A DNA stretch of 64,000 nt, taken from positions 1-64,000 of the forward strand of contig MU832220.1 in NCBI GenBank assembly GCA_029204225.1, written 5' to 3'. This DNA is from Diphasiastrum complanatum (Eukaryota > Streptophyta > Lycopodiopsida > Lycopodiales > Lycopodiaceae). The notes under the pieces are model-generated. The model was not told the DNA's origin and ran no database searches. It saw nothing but the letters and a program-made list of their open reading frames with translations. Positions 44,421 through 55,875 of the stretch are shown piece after piece; position 1 is the first letter of the stretch; every line of letters begins with the position of its first letter. A program made the translations under genes and the position numbers.

Positions 44421-45401
44421 ATGAGACAAGATCGGCAAGGTGATAAGGTGAAATGTGAAAGATTGTTTGCTAGCCTATTTGGTGGGCAAAACAAAATTAT
44501 GGGAGCGGATCAAAGATGTATGAGCCATATACATCGTTCCAATTACAATTTCCATAACAGAATGTACAGCTAACCAAGATGTCCGAAGAATTGACATGGA
44601 CAAGGAAAACATGTATTACAGAGTCATATTGAATATCCAGTTAGACTTGAAAATGACAGGAGAACGTTGGAACAACGAGTGCAACATGAGAAGAACTAGA
44701 ACAACTATCAACAATGGGAAAGCATGTTCAGCAAATAGATCAACCAACTATATCAATGGCTATTGGTTTCCCATTGAGTTCACAAGAAATGGCCAACCAA
44801 GATTTATGTAGTGCTATGGAATGTACACAGGATCGGCAACATAAATGTAATTTCCAATTTGAATCGAACAAGACAATTCTAAATGCGAGCACAATGTCAA
44901 TGCAAGGACACCAAAAATCAACTGAGGATAACGAAGATGATGCAGAGGATAATGAGAACAATATTCTTGTTTTCAATATTGATTTTCAATTTAGCAGTAC
45001 AAAGTTGAAGCATTTGGATTGAACGAAAAAGTGACTACCCAACAACATGACAAAATCTTCAGACTAGCACAGCCAGATGCGATGCTAAAATATGATCCTA
45101 AAGAAATTGGATATATCATCCAATTTGTATGATGCCGAAGAAACAGACAAAAGAGGATACTACAATTTGGTTGTCAAAAAACAATATGGTGTTTCATCCA
45201 TCTCTTCTTCGATCATCATTTTGTTCTTCATGGGAACAAGGATTACAATCTGAAGCTAGCAAAATAGATTCAATTTGACAACTTTGGATCTGTAATGAAG
45301 CAGTAATTTTTCTACAATGACACATCCTCAATCATGACTACTTAACCGAGGCAATCAAGCTAATCAGACAAGCATTTTCATTTTTGAGGACAAAAACGTT
45401 T
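44421..45401. other. Interior sequence upstream of an LTR, unassigned
   Basis: Overlapping short frames occur, the longest 44714-45022 (contains EDNEDDAEDNENN, acidic). No retroelement domain recognised. Because it leads into a polypurine tract and LTR it should be the 3' interior of that element. Confidence 0.4.
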
Positions 45402-45413
45402 AAGTAGGGGGAG
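45402..45413 (+). other. Polypurine tract
   Basis: AAGTAGGGGGAG directly before the LTR at 45414. Confidence 0.75.
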
Positions 45414-45948
45414 TGTCATGTACTTTTAGTACATCCATGCTTATACATGCAAGATAATATCAATGTAAGCTTTGTAGGCCCAAAAGGAGCGATTAGCCTT
45501 AAGAGGAAGGCAGTTCCCTCTTTAGGCCCTCCAAAGTAATTAATAAGGATTATGGGCCAACAAGGGCCCAATGTAGTTTAAATAATACTTAACAAGGGCT
45601 AACTACCCCTCAAGATAGTTATGTTTACTTAAGTAAGAGCATTGTCTATATCTAGGCAAGAGACATCATTTTGTGAATCTTTTGGCTCATTTGCAACTGA
45701 GAGCTTCTAGCTTCCTTGTGAATGTGAGCCATAGGGATCTCTATTGCTAGGTTTCATGTGCCCTATCCACATAAATCAATGTTCCATTTCCATTGATTGT
45801 ACTTTTTCTTTCATTGCTAATGTGATTCCATTGAGATCTCCATAATTCTAGCTTTCTATTGATATGCTATCATGAATGTCTTGTTATCTTCTTGCTTCTA
45901 GCTTTACTTCATTGTTATTGCTATTAGTTTGGAATTTGGCTCATGACA
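45414..45948 (+). repeat. 3' LTR of an unassigned Ty3/gypsy-like element
   Basis: 535 bp, TGTCATG...CATGACA, preceded by a polypurine tract. The termini resemble the D LTR, but the body does not align, so I treat it as a separate family. The right flank is AGAAT. Confidence 0.75.
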
Positions 45949-46040
45949 AGAATTACATCAAGCTCGGGACTTATTTCTGTTTCAATTACTAATCTACCTT
46001 ACTTCCATAATCCATGAGAAATATACACAGATTGGGAATC

Positions 46041-46788
46041 TGTAGTGAGTTTCTTTCCTTGCCTAATCTGAATCCAAGATCTAGTCAATCTAGCATCATA
46101 AAGACGGAGTTAGTTGTCACGCGTAGGTTTGTTCCCATGAGAGCGATAGTTTTAGTTCAGATTTCAGCATGAATGGAAGATCCAAACTCTAACTCTACAT
46201 CCATAAACCCTATTCTTTAACACTACGATCCATTAACTCTACGATCCACAACAAAGATAGCTTACACTTCCTCTCTCTCTCTTTCTCTCTCATAAAAAGT
46301 ATAATAACATGCATATAACAATCAGATCCAACAATTAGCAAAATCCAAAGAAAGCATGAGAGATGGAGAAGGAAAGAAGAAGAGCAAGGACATTCATCAA
46401 CCCATTTCTGAAGAGAACCAATCTGCTTTATTGAAATGAGGAAATGAACATGAGGAGCAACTCGAGTTGGTCCCTTCTTATGGTAGAGAAGAGGACCCTG
46501 GCCTTTGAATCCTATTGGTCCATTCTTGCCTCTCTTTTTATTCAAATTAAAAAAAGTGTGAGAACCATCAAAATTGGAGGGAAACCCAACTTTATTCACT
46601 AACTTGACATTTAGGCCCTGCGACATTTAAAGTCCCACAAAAAAGCCTAAATTCCTTTTATTGACTTTTAACTAATCAATCAAATAACTATGTGATCATT
46701 GGGTTGGACTTACACACGCAGGGTGCCAAATTCCTCTCACTTATTAACTAGGGTTAGGGTTGCCTTGGGATCTGCAAACCCTCCAAAA
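46041..46788 (-). repeat. G-family 3' LTR (G4)
   Basis: It is collinear with the G1 LTR from TTTTGGAGGG (46788, first T of TG kept, G changed) to a CTACA end at 46041. The TATA box has decayed (CCATAAGAAGGG). The polypurine tract lies on its minus-strand upstream side, so it is the 3' LTR of the element at 46789-48562. Confidence 0.82.
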
Positions 46789-46805
46789 GTATCCCCCACC
46801 AAAAC
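46789..46805 (-). other. G4 polypurine tract
   Basis: On the minus strand CAGTTTTGGTGGGGGATAC directly precedes the LTR; the same tract as G1. Confidence 0.75.
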
Positions 46806-46838
46806 TGGTGCCGGTCCCATAACACTTGCAATATGCAG

Positions 46839-47756
46839 TTATGGGAGACTTTTATTGGCTTCGCGCCGAATCTTGATTAAATGGTGTTGCACCTTCTCCA
46901 TAAAATCAAGGCGTGCAGTATTAAAATTCAAATTGTGTGGCAGAAAACAACGGTGGGCTCCGGCAATCCACTTTCAGGTTGTCCATAATGTGAAGCGTAA
47001 TTCCCAGGAGCCTCCCATCATTGCTGCACGAAAATATAACCGAACAACCGGCAACTGATCTTTGATTTGCTCTGAGGCCATCGACTTATTTGGATCGAAT
47101 GCCAAAGGAGGGAGCCAATCATCCCATCTGGTTGCCACTGACGCCAACAGAGCTAGATCTTTAGCAAACATTGCCGATTGTCACACCGTTGGATCTGGAG
47201 AGTGGGCATATTCTCTCTGATAGGCTTGTAAGGCACGGTGGAAATCCATTGAGATTGTCCAGCTATAGGGTTGATGGATGATTGGCCAATTGGACATATG
47301 GATGGTAATATTGTCCATAGCCAATCCCAAATCTTTCCATTTATTCCTTCGCGACATTGGCACATAGTAGGGATCTCCCCGCAATTGGCGAGGGCTGGTG
47401 ACGTAACTCCTAATTGATTCCGGAGTTTTTTCAAAAACAATGATTCTCCATTGCGGCTGCTCTCCCAATGTAGGTATTTTGTCCAATTCTTTGCCGGTCT
47501 CGATCTCAGAGGTCTTAAACTTCAGATCCCATCCACCACGCGAGGACTCATGTAGGTTTTGCTTTAATAAGGTTTGGATCTGGTCCTCGACGCTGATGGG
47601 CCTTTTGAATAGAGGTGTGGTCCTTGATGAGGATGGACCTGCTTGTACTACCGGTAGGATTGGCAGTTGTTTTGCTATATCTGGAGCTCCATTCGGCACA
47701 TTTAATGGAAACGTGATTGGTGTATCCAAAGTTGATCTAACAAGGAAATCTCGCAC
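46839..47756 (-). CDS. Unnamed retroelement protein, copy 1 (two in-frame TGA)
   Basis: A single frame of 306 codons runs from MRDFLVRSTLDTPITFPLN to a TAA, 50 bp before the polypurine tract. It is interrupted only by two TGA codons, after SPDPTV and after FTLWTT. Landmarks: P-rich start, FKRPISVEDQIQ, QPQWRIIVFEKTPESI, RQLRGDPYYVP, then NWPIIHQPYSWTISMDFHRA and TRWDDWLPPLAF. It is Trp- and Pro-rich with no zinc knuckle and no polymerase or nuclease motif that I recognise. It lies downstream of the protease relic of the same element, in the place of an extra 3' ORF. Copy 2 is at 15348-15814. Confidence 0.6.
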
Positions 47757-47959
47757 AAATCTGATTGATTATCTTGTTGACACATATATCATGTTGTACA
47801 GTCAATCGTTGCAAGAGATTCATTCCAATTGACAGTATCTATTTGAGAATCGTAATGAACTCCCAATTTTTTTGCTGGTCAATCACAAGTGTAATCCGTT
47901 GTTGACGAATTGTCATCCTCTTTTTGAACCACTGGTTTGATAGTCCATGTTGTAGGATC

Positions 47960-48562
47960 AACTTTATCTACACGTTAACGATTTTTTAAAGTGATTTTTC
48001 CAATATCCCAGTTATGAATTACTTGGGCAACTCTTAACCATGGACATCCCAGTAGAACTCGGTAGACATTTGGTGCTTCTGGTAAGTCCATCACTATGAA
48101 AGTAATGACGAACTATACTCTCACAATTCTGACAAGTATATCTTCCACCATTCTTCATGGACAAACTGTCATTTGATCAGCTAGCTTAATAGAAAAAATA
48201 GCAGACTTAATCTTTGTAAGGCCCCATTTTGCACATAACTTTGTAGAGATCAGGTAACTCTTGAACCGCCATCTATCATGGCTGCTTCTTTAGGAAATTG
48301 TCTATGCTGTATCGGTAGAGTGATATTCTTTCCACTTTCCCAAGCAGCTCCAACATGGAGTACTTCGTTAAATTCTTCAAATCCAGCACAAAAAAGTGAC
48401 TCCTGATGGACTTTTGGTTCTTCTTAATCTAACTTTTGTGCTAAGACTTCTTTTGCTTTTGGAACTAACTTCATGAACTCCCCTAATGAGATATTGATCT
48501 TGCTAGACAAAATGTTCATGAGCAGTTCTGTTTGCGATGCTTCCGATTCAATCATCTTGAAG
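47960..48562 (-). pseudogene. G4 Gag-end and retropepsin relic (Ty3/gypsy type)
   Basis: The minus strand reads SEASQTELLMNILSSKINIS and LGEFMKLVPKAKEVLA, the pre-protease segment common in plant gypsy elements. It continues with AAMIDGGS, the retropepsin active site with catalytic Asp. After a frameshift come VNLISTKLCAKWGL and MDLPEAPNVYRVLLGCPWLR, the flap-distal LLGxPWL motif. Two more stops occur. The 5' side is cut at 48563 by the family F element H. No RT or integrase lies between the protease and the unnamed protein, so pol was deleted. Confidence 0.72.
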
Positions 48563-49285
48563 GGATCAAAAAACCAAGACATAGAGGCAAAGATGGATGC
48601 AATTGTTGATGACCAAAGTTCATACACATGAAAGGAAAAGCTTCTTGAAAAAACTAAGAAAAATTAAGCTCCTCTCCTCGGGTAGAGTGAGAATAGAGCT
48701 AATTTCAACTCGTGTAGAGAGAGAAGATTCAACAAGCAAATCTCACCAACAAGGTTTGACTCAAAAGCTCAACTTAGATTATGATTGAAAAGAGAAGTAC
48801 ATATAGAACTCATGGAGATCCCTCCTTGCATGCTATTGGACCCCTAATCATAGCCTCTTCAATTCTATTGGACCCCTAATCATAGCCTCTTTAGTTCTAT
48901 TGGACCCCTCTTGAAGATCTTTTAATTCCTATTGGACCCCTTGACAAGGCCAACACTTTGACTTCATCACTCATCAAATTACATTATCACAAGTGTCAAA
49001 ACCCTATTCACATGCCTATCTAGCTCAAGATTGCATCACAACTCACTTTTGGCTCAATAGAGACATTATTGTGGATTTTGCCAATTTGCCATCTATGCCA
49101 ATTTTTGGCCCTATCACAATTCTACACAAAGAAGCTTGACATAAACACTTATGATACCTCTAAAGTGAACATCATAAACTATTTTTGACTTTTTCTACAT
49201 GTGGGAACATGCTCCACACATGTGATCTTTTCCTCACAAACTAAAAGACACAAAACGACCAAGATAGATTTTGACAATTTTCACA
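48563..49285 (-). repeat. Element H 3' LTR, truncated
   Basis: It starts TGTGAAAATTGTC (49285) after the polypurine tract and is collinear with 53618-54384. It stops at 48563 about 130 bp before the expected end, where G4 sequence begins. Confidence 0.82.
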
Positions 49286-49300
49286 CTCCTCAAAAACTAG
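49286..49300 (-). other. Element H polypurine tract
   Basis: On the minus strand TTTTTGAGGAG precedes the LTR start. Confidence 0.65.
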
Positions 49301-49368
49301 CTTGGTAACATCAAGGAGTTTGTGAAACTTTTTGAGTAAATCCTTTTGTATGTAGATGAAGTAAAAAA

Positions 49369-50301
49369 CTAGCAAAAGGATCTATCATAGCAGCACCTCA
49401 CTAGATCCATAATAAGATCTCTTTGGTAGAAATCTCTTGCCAATATCTTTAAAGAGTGCTCCACCAATATGCCACTATGATCATGTGCTTCCTCCATGCT
49501 TGATGATGGTCTTTGATTTGAAAGCTCCACCATAAATAGAGAAATATGAGGCTTACAAGCCTCATAAGGATCATAGAGATCAAGATCATAAGATGTGAAA
49601 ACATGATGATCATCAAGATTATGCTTTCTAGCTTGACTAGTCCACATACAATGAACTATATCCATGATGGATCTAATCTTGATATCAAATGAAATCGTGA
49701 TCTTCTTGAGGCTAGATACTTGCTCGAGTATGTAAGTGTCCTCTTTGGAGGCTTCACTTAATCTCAAGAGACGTTTACAATATGCCTCAAAACATGTGAA
49801 GACATGATTTTTCAAATTTTGAGCAACAAGCTCAATCGTGCTCTTACTAAATCCAAGAGCATACTTTCGATAACACAATCTCTTGCTTTCAAAGAACTTT
49901 GGAAACATATCTAAGCCTTTCAAGACAAGAAATATTTCCATATAATAGGCACCATACAGAAATAGTACCTCTCTTGAACTTTGAGATGTAGAAATCTCAA
50001 TAAAGCAAGATAGTGCATCAAGAAATGGAAGAGAAGCATAAGTCAGAATGTTAAAGTGGATACCACATGATAATTGCCTCTCTTTACCATAAAAGATGAG
50101 CCATAAGGACTTGGCTATCCATCTTGAAAATCCCCTTGAAATCATATGTTGAGGAGGCTCCTCTTCAAACCTCGACCCCTTCACATCTTGATAATCTTCA
50201 ATAGATATGAATTGAGATGCATCTTGAGATGTCTTGAGCTTGGTCCCTTCCAAGGTTGAATGTAGATCTTCATAAAATATGACTTCTTTGCTCTCAATCA
50301 C
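49369..50301 (-). CDS. Intact 310-codon ORF of unknown origin in element H
   Basis: The first 18 residues (MIESKEVIFYEDLHSTLE) are the copia segment that links integrase to reverse transcriptase. From about residue 50 the sequence departs from any copia domain: SRGFSRWIAKSLWLIFYGKE, IEISTSQSSREVLFLYGAYY, LVAQNLKNHVFTCFEAYCKR, then SYDLDLYDPYEACKPHISLF, ending CCYDRSFC. Neither the RT blocks (GCKWIFK, LDV..AFL, YxDD) nor RNase H (SSxEAEY) are present. It is rich in aromatic residues, Cys and predicted helices, with no stop or frameshift for more than 900 bp, unlike the decayed Gag beside it. Capture of a host gene piece or of another element is the simplest idea. I cannot name a function. Confidence 0.6.
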   Translation of the reverse strand: MIESKEVIFYEDLHSTLEGTKLKTSQDASQFISIEDYQDVKGSRFEEEPPQHMISRGFSRWIAKSLWLIFYGKERQLSCGIHFNILTYASLPFLDALSCFIEISTSQSSREVLFLYGAYYMEIFLVLKGLDMFPKFFESKRLCYRKYALGFSKSTIELVAQNLKNHVFTCFEAYCKRLLRLSEASKEDTYILEQVSSLKKITISFDIKIRSIMDIVHCMWTSQARKHNLDDHHVFTSYDLDLYDPYEACKPHISLFMVELSNQRPSSSMEEAHDHSGILVEHSLKILARDFYQRDLIMDLVRCCYDRSFC

Positions 50302-51944
50302 TTTTTAAATAGAGAGTATAATAGCTTTATAGGCTTCCTTGGTGGATAAGCATCCAACCATGATCCATGAACTTGGGCATCCATCCTCCTTTGAAGGGAA
50401 AATGTGCAAAGCAAGAACCTCCATAGACACTAAGGTAATCATCCTTAGGCTTCTTGAATAATACTTCATATGGTGTATTTCCTCCGAGAGCTCCATCACT
50501 CCTCAAAGCTTTAATCTTCAATAAGAATTCCATTTCAACATATGCTTTGAATAATAGGAAATAATCATGCACCATAAATCTTGAAGAAAGAAGAAATGTG
50601 CATGTTGTGTGATCATCCTCCTTTGAAGACTTGGATGCATAAGAAACATCAAGAGATTTTGCACTCTCTCTTGTGTTCAATTTGTAGATGCCTTCATGTC
50701 TAGATCCACATGCAAGGATCTCACCATCCTTCTTGATCACACAATTGTTAGTATGGAAATTGACATCAAGGCCACCATCAAGTAATTTGCCAACACTTAT
50801 AAGATTCTTTGTAATCTTGAGAACAAAAAGAACCTCTTGAAAAGATAGAACTTTTGATGATGCAAGCTTCAAGGGAATGGTCCCTACTCCTTCAATTTTG
50901 CACTCTTGATCACTTGCAATATATATGGACTTCTTGACTCCTCCATAAGGCATAATAGTTGAAAAGGAATCCTTGGAGCTACACATATGTGAAGATGCTC
51001 CACTATCAATATACCAAGAGTCATCCATCTTGAAGGTGGAATAGGAGAATTTCGATGCCATACGTGAGCATTCTCCATCACTTGCAATAAAGTCTTTTTT
51101 CTTACGAGAGATGTTGGCTTGCTTGAATTGATTTTTCTTCTTGAAGCAATTGATGGCATAGTGGCTTTTCTTGCCACAAAAGAAGCAATTAACATCTTTT
51201 TTCTTCTTCTTTGAAGTAGAATATTGAGAGGAATCATCATCCTCTTCATCTTGGTCTTTTGCTTTGTCCCTAGAGAAGTGTTGGTGTTGCTTCTTGCTCC
51301 TCTCTTTGTGCTTGGCAAATAAAACTTTGTCTTCACCACTATGATTGAGTGACAGTTTGTCCATCCTTAATAGCTTGTTCTCATGCCTTGATTCTTCAGC
51401 CATTAGCACTCCATGCAAAGCCTCCAAAGTAGGTAGCTCCTCCTTGATGATATAGGATTGGACAAGGTTCTCATACTCATCTCTTAGGCCATTAAGTAGG
51501 ACTTGGACTAGCTCACTTTGATTTACGGATCCTCCAATACAAGCAAGCTCCCTATGAGTATCTTTCACTCTCAGCACATAATTAGTGGCACTCTCATCAC
51601 TCTTTTGAGAACTTTGGAAGATTTGATTTCTAAGAGTGAGGAGCCTAGAGGTATTTTTGGCTTCATAAATAGCTTTGAGAGTATCCCAAGCTTGCTTGGC
51701 CGAGTTGCAGTCACCAATCTCTCTCAAAATCTCATTAGAGACATTCATCTTGATATAATGGAGAGCCATCCTAGCTCTCTTCTTATACTTTGGTACTCCT
51801 TGAAGGACTTGAGGCTCCTGTCCATCCCAACAATATCCATCACATCTTGGAGTGTTAGAATAGACTCCATCCTCAACTTCAAAATAGAATAATTAAAGTG
51901 GATCGCCTTTCACTAGGTTCCAATAGATAAGAACCCATAGATGC
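50302..51944 (-). pseudogene. Element H Gag-protease polyprotein with integrase scraps
   Basis: The Gag start (MASMGSYLLE) is at 51944, with frameshifts near 51890 and 51770. From 51769 a 480-codon frame is open. It holds the Gag core (EAKNTSRLLTLRNQIFQ), a perfect CCHC knuckle (CFFCGKKSHYAINC near 51144-51187), protease (DSWYIDSGASSHM near 50990-51027), and a pre-integrase region without the HLGH motif. The integrase core is deleted at KALRSDG, which joins directly to NTPYEVLFKKPKDDYL. The frame ends at 50327; a frameshift leads to the next ORF. Gag and protease might still be made, but integrase could not. Confidence 0.82.
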
Positions 51945-53601
51945 CATGTAATAGTAAAGGCTCCTTGTGAATTGGACAATACTGTTGAAAATTGTCACTT
52001 CTCACTTGTCATTTTTTATTGTAAATAAAGATTATTCATGAGTACAATGTTCATGATCTGATTTCACACATGTGGAGCCTGTTCCCAGGTGTGAAAGAAA
52101 GTACTTTTTATACTTGTAAATATCTACTTTGATTTTGTATCAATCAAGTTAAGTGTGAACATGATATGACTAGTTTTTAGTCAAGTTGACTAGTCACCTA
52201 GAAATTAGCTTATCCTTGCATGTGCATGAGTAAATGCTCCCACATGGCAAGTGGATGTTCACACATGTGTATAGAGTTCTAGAAGATAAGAGTTGACAAG
52301 TTTCCTTAGATCCTATTTTGTAGGGAATATTCCTATATTTTAGGAGACTAGCTCTTTGGATTTTAGCCATATTCTAGAAGCTCAACTTTGGATAAGGATC
52401 AAGGATGGATCGAATGGATAGATTTGAGTGATGTGGCACTCTTCACACGTGTGAAGACCTGTTGGACTGTACCAGACTCGTGAATGTACTTTATGGATCA
52501 TCATTTTGCTAATGAGATTGATGAGACTTTTGCATTCTACACTTTTGTGAGATTTGTTAGTCAATAGAATTGTGATTTTATTGAATGATTGCTATCAAGA
52601 ACCAATGTACTTGTTGTTTCAGGTGCAGGCCGTACATTGGACAGTACTCCACACGTGTGAGGCCGCTCTCACTTGTTTATGAAGATTTGATCCATTGCTC
52701 TTGCTTAAATCTAAGTGTAGTGAATCTAGATCAAGATTTGAAGTGTGGAACTTGATAGATCCATTGATTAAGTAACCAATAACTCTCTATGATTGTTAAG
52801 TACAATCATTAATGTCCTTTAAATTGAAATTTTATCAAATAAAATGTTGCTTCTCACTCACTATAGGATCCTTGAAAGGTGTACCACCAACTCCTATGCA
52901 AGATCTTGCAACAAAGTGAGATATGGACCTCACTAGCTTTTCCAATCTCTCTTAATCTAGATCACTCTCACATCAATTGATGACGTATGGGCTAAGTTTG
53001 GATCAAGCTATCTTTGGCACGTGTGAAGCACTCCAAGAATCCACAAATCACTCAAATACAAGCCAATTGTATAAAAGAATGTGGCTATGACCTCAAATTG
53101 ATAACTAGATCTCAAGAAAGTGTGATTGGCAAGCCTAAAAGTGAGATTTTTGATCAAACAAGCATAAGAGAGTCATAAATAAAAGTGTCCAACTAGGTTG
53201 GGTGCCCTACCCACCTTGATTCAATTGACTATAACTTTTGATTGGGAGATCCCATGACTATGAAATCGATTCCTACACAAACTAGACTCAAATATCTTTC
53301 AAACTAGCTATGATTTGGCTCACACATAGAAGAGAACCATGAAACTGAATTGTGTTGTCCTTCACACATGTCTGAGTAGGAAAATCCATACAATATCATA
53401 AATGATTCAATCCTTGTGATTATGAACCATTTTAATCAAAAATTGCTTGAGATAGCATGGGAGATGCAAATTAGTCTCTCTAGATCTAGATTTTCAAGAA
53501 GTTTTTGAAACTTTGGATGAAACATCATACAAAGGGAGGAAATTCAAGGGAATGCCTTTGCTTTTGATGAGAAGCAGCAAATTTTCAAGGGCAAGAAGAA
53601 C
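51945..53601 (-). other. Element H leader, with insertion 51983-52838
   Basis: The leader matches F1 and F2 on both sides of an 856-bp segment that they lack. The insert begins TGTTGAAAATTGTCAC and ends near AATTTTATC, and contains several CACATGTG or CACACGTGTG palindromes. No clear target duplication or TG...CA ends; it may be a solo LTR of another copia family. Confidence 0.6.
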
Positions 53602-53617
53602 GTAGGCTCTGATACCA
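53602..53617 (-). other. Element H primer-binding site (tRNA-iMet)
   Basis: Minus-strand TGGTATCAGAGCC directly after the LTR end; exact initiator tRNA-Met complement over its first 12 bases. Confidence 0.88.
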
Positions 53618-54384
53618 TGTGAAATTTCAAACATGTGGAAATGTCCTAAAGTGTGTGATTGATCTCCTAAGCAAGCTTGTGTACTTGTTGATTGATTCTA
53701 GATTGATTTCCAAGATCTAGATCAAAAACCCAAGACATAGAGGCAAAGATGGATGCAATTGTTGATGACCAAAGTTCATACACATGAAAGAAAAAGCTTC
53801 TTGAAAAAACTAAGGAAAAGCTTCTTGAAAAATCTAAGGAAAATTAGGCTCCTCTCCTCGGGTAGAGAGAGAATAGAGCTATTTCCAACTCGTGTATAGA
53901 GAGAAGATTCAATAAGCAAATCTCACCAACAAGGTTTGACTCAAAAGCTCAAGTTAAATTATGATTGGAAAGAGAAGTACACATAGAACTCATGGAGATC
54001 CCTCCTTGCATGCTATTGGACCCCTAATCATAACCTCTTCAATTCTATTGGACCCCTAATCATAGCCTCTTTAGTCCTATTGGACTCCTCTTGAAGATCT
54101 CTTAATTCCTATTGGACCCCTGTACCAAGGCTAACACTTTGACTTCATCAATCATCAAATTACATTATCACAAGTGTCAAAACCCTATTCACATGCCTAT
54201 GTAGCTCGAGATTGCATCGCAACTCACTTTTGGCTCATTAATAGAGGCATTACATGTGAATTTTGCCAATTTGCCATCTATGCCAAATTTTGGCCCTATC
54301 ACAATTCTACACACAGAAGCTTGACATAAAAACTTATGAAACCCCTAAAGTGAACATCATAAACTATTTTTGACTTTTTCTACA
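53618..54384 (-). repeat. Element H 5' LTR, outer end missing
   Basis: It is collinear with 48563-49285 and with F1. It ends at TTTCTACA (54384), about 90 bp short of the expected LTR start. Confidence 0.82.
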
Positions 54385-55175
<791 letters not shown>

Positions 55176-55257
55176 AAGTACTAATCATTGTCCAATTTTT
55201 CATCTCAGAGTCTCTCTTTCTCGTACTACTGGCATAGTGGAAAGCTGGAGATCAAGC

Positions 55258-55412
55258 AATTAGGCTGCATGAATCTCAAGCCTAATCGATTAGTTGATCA
55301 ACCATATTCAGAATTCGAAAGCGAGTGATGAATCGAATCCAACGACTGCTTTTTGCTCTTCATCACCAGGCAAGGCAGACTCACGTATAATCTCTGCACC
55401 ACTAATATCATA
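55258..55412 (+). repeat. Dispersed repeat shared with 42246-42434
   Basis: It starts ATTAGGCTGCATGAATCTC and includes CCAGGCAAGGCAGACTCACG. It is the opposite orientation of the copy at 42246. Confidence 0.6.
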
Positions 55413-55461
55413 TTTTTGCAAAAGGGTTTAAAAATGGCTTCCAATTTTTTTATCAGCTTAG

Positions 55462-55464
<3 letters not shown>

Positions 55465-55536
<72 letters not shown>
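55465..55536. repeat. (CT)n microsatellite
   Basis: About 36 CT units, about 340 bp upstream of the Dof exon. It is complementary to the (GA)n tract 292 bp away. Confidence 0.92.
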
Positions 55537-55540
<4 letters not shown>

Positions 55541-55875
55541 GTAGATAAAGCACATAATATTCACCATTCATCGCACATAATACACAGGACATTCGTCTTT
55601 GAAGTTTCAGGTTGTAATCAACGAAAAACCTCTTCAGTGGACTTCATCTTACAGCTCATAAGATTGAATATCTCTATATGTAGCTCTATCGTTAGTGCTA
55701 ACCTAAAAAAGAAATTAATTATCCTAATTTCTAATAAGCGCGCGGTAATTTATCTCTTTTGCATGATTTTTCTTGTTGCATGATTTTGCTGCCTCTCACA
55801 AAGATAGAAGGAACGACTGCATCTCTCTCTCTCTCTGCATAGTACACTTATTACAAAGCATGTTTTGCGTGACAG

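Larger units (their letters stand above)
48563..54384 (-). mobile_element. Family F copia-like element H with a foreign ORF
   Basis: Minus-strand order: 5' LTR (54384 to 53618, outer end cut), primer site, leader with an 0.86-kb insertion, Gag and protease, remnants of integrase, an intact 310-codon frame in place of reverse transcriptase and RNase H, a polypurine tract, and 3' LTR (49285 to 48563, cut). It is the most complete family F copy in the window and explains the structure of F1-F3. Confidence 0.85.

Noticed and set aside
25307-45948. The LTRs at 25307 and 45414 as the two ends of one element
   Set aside because: Termini are similar but the bodies do not align, and flanks GAGAG and AGAAT are not a duplication.
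47440-47832. 130-codon plus-strand open frame
   Set aside because: Antisense to the unnamed retroelement protein, which has the better-supported frame.
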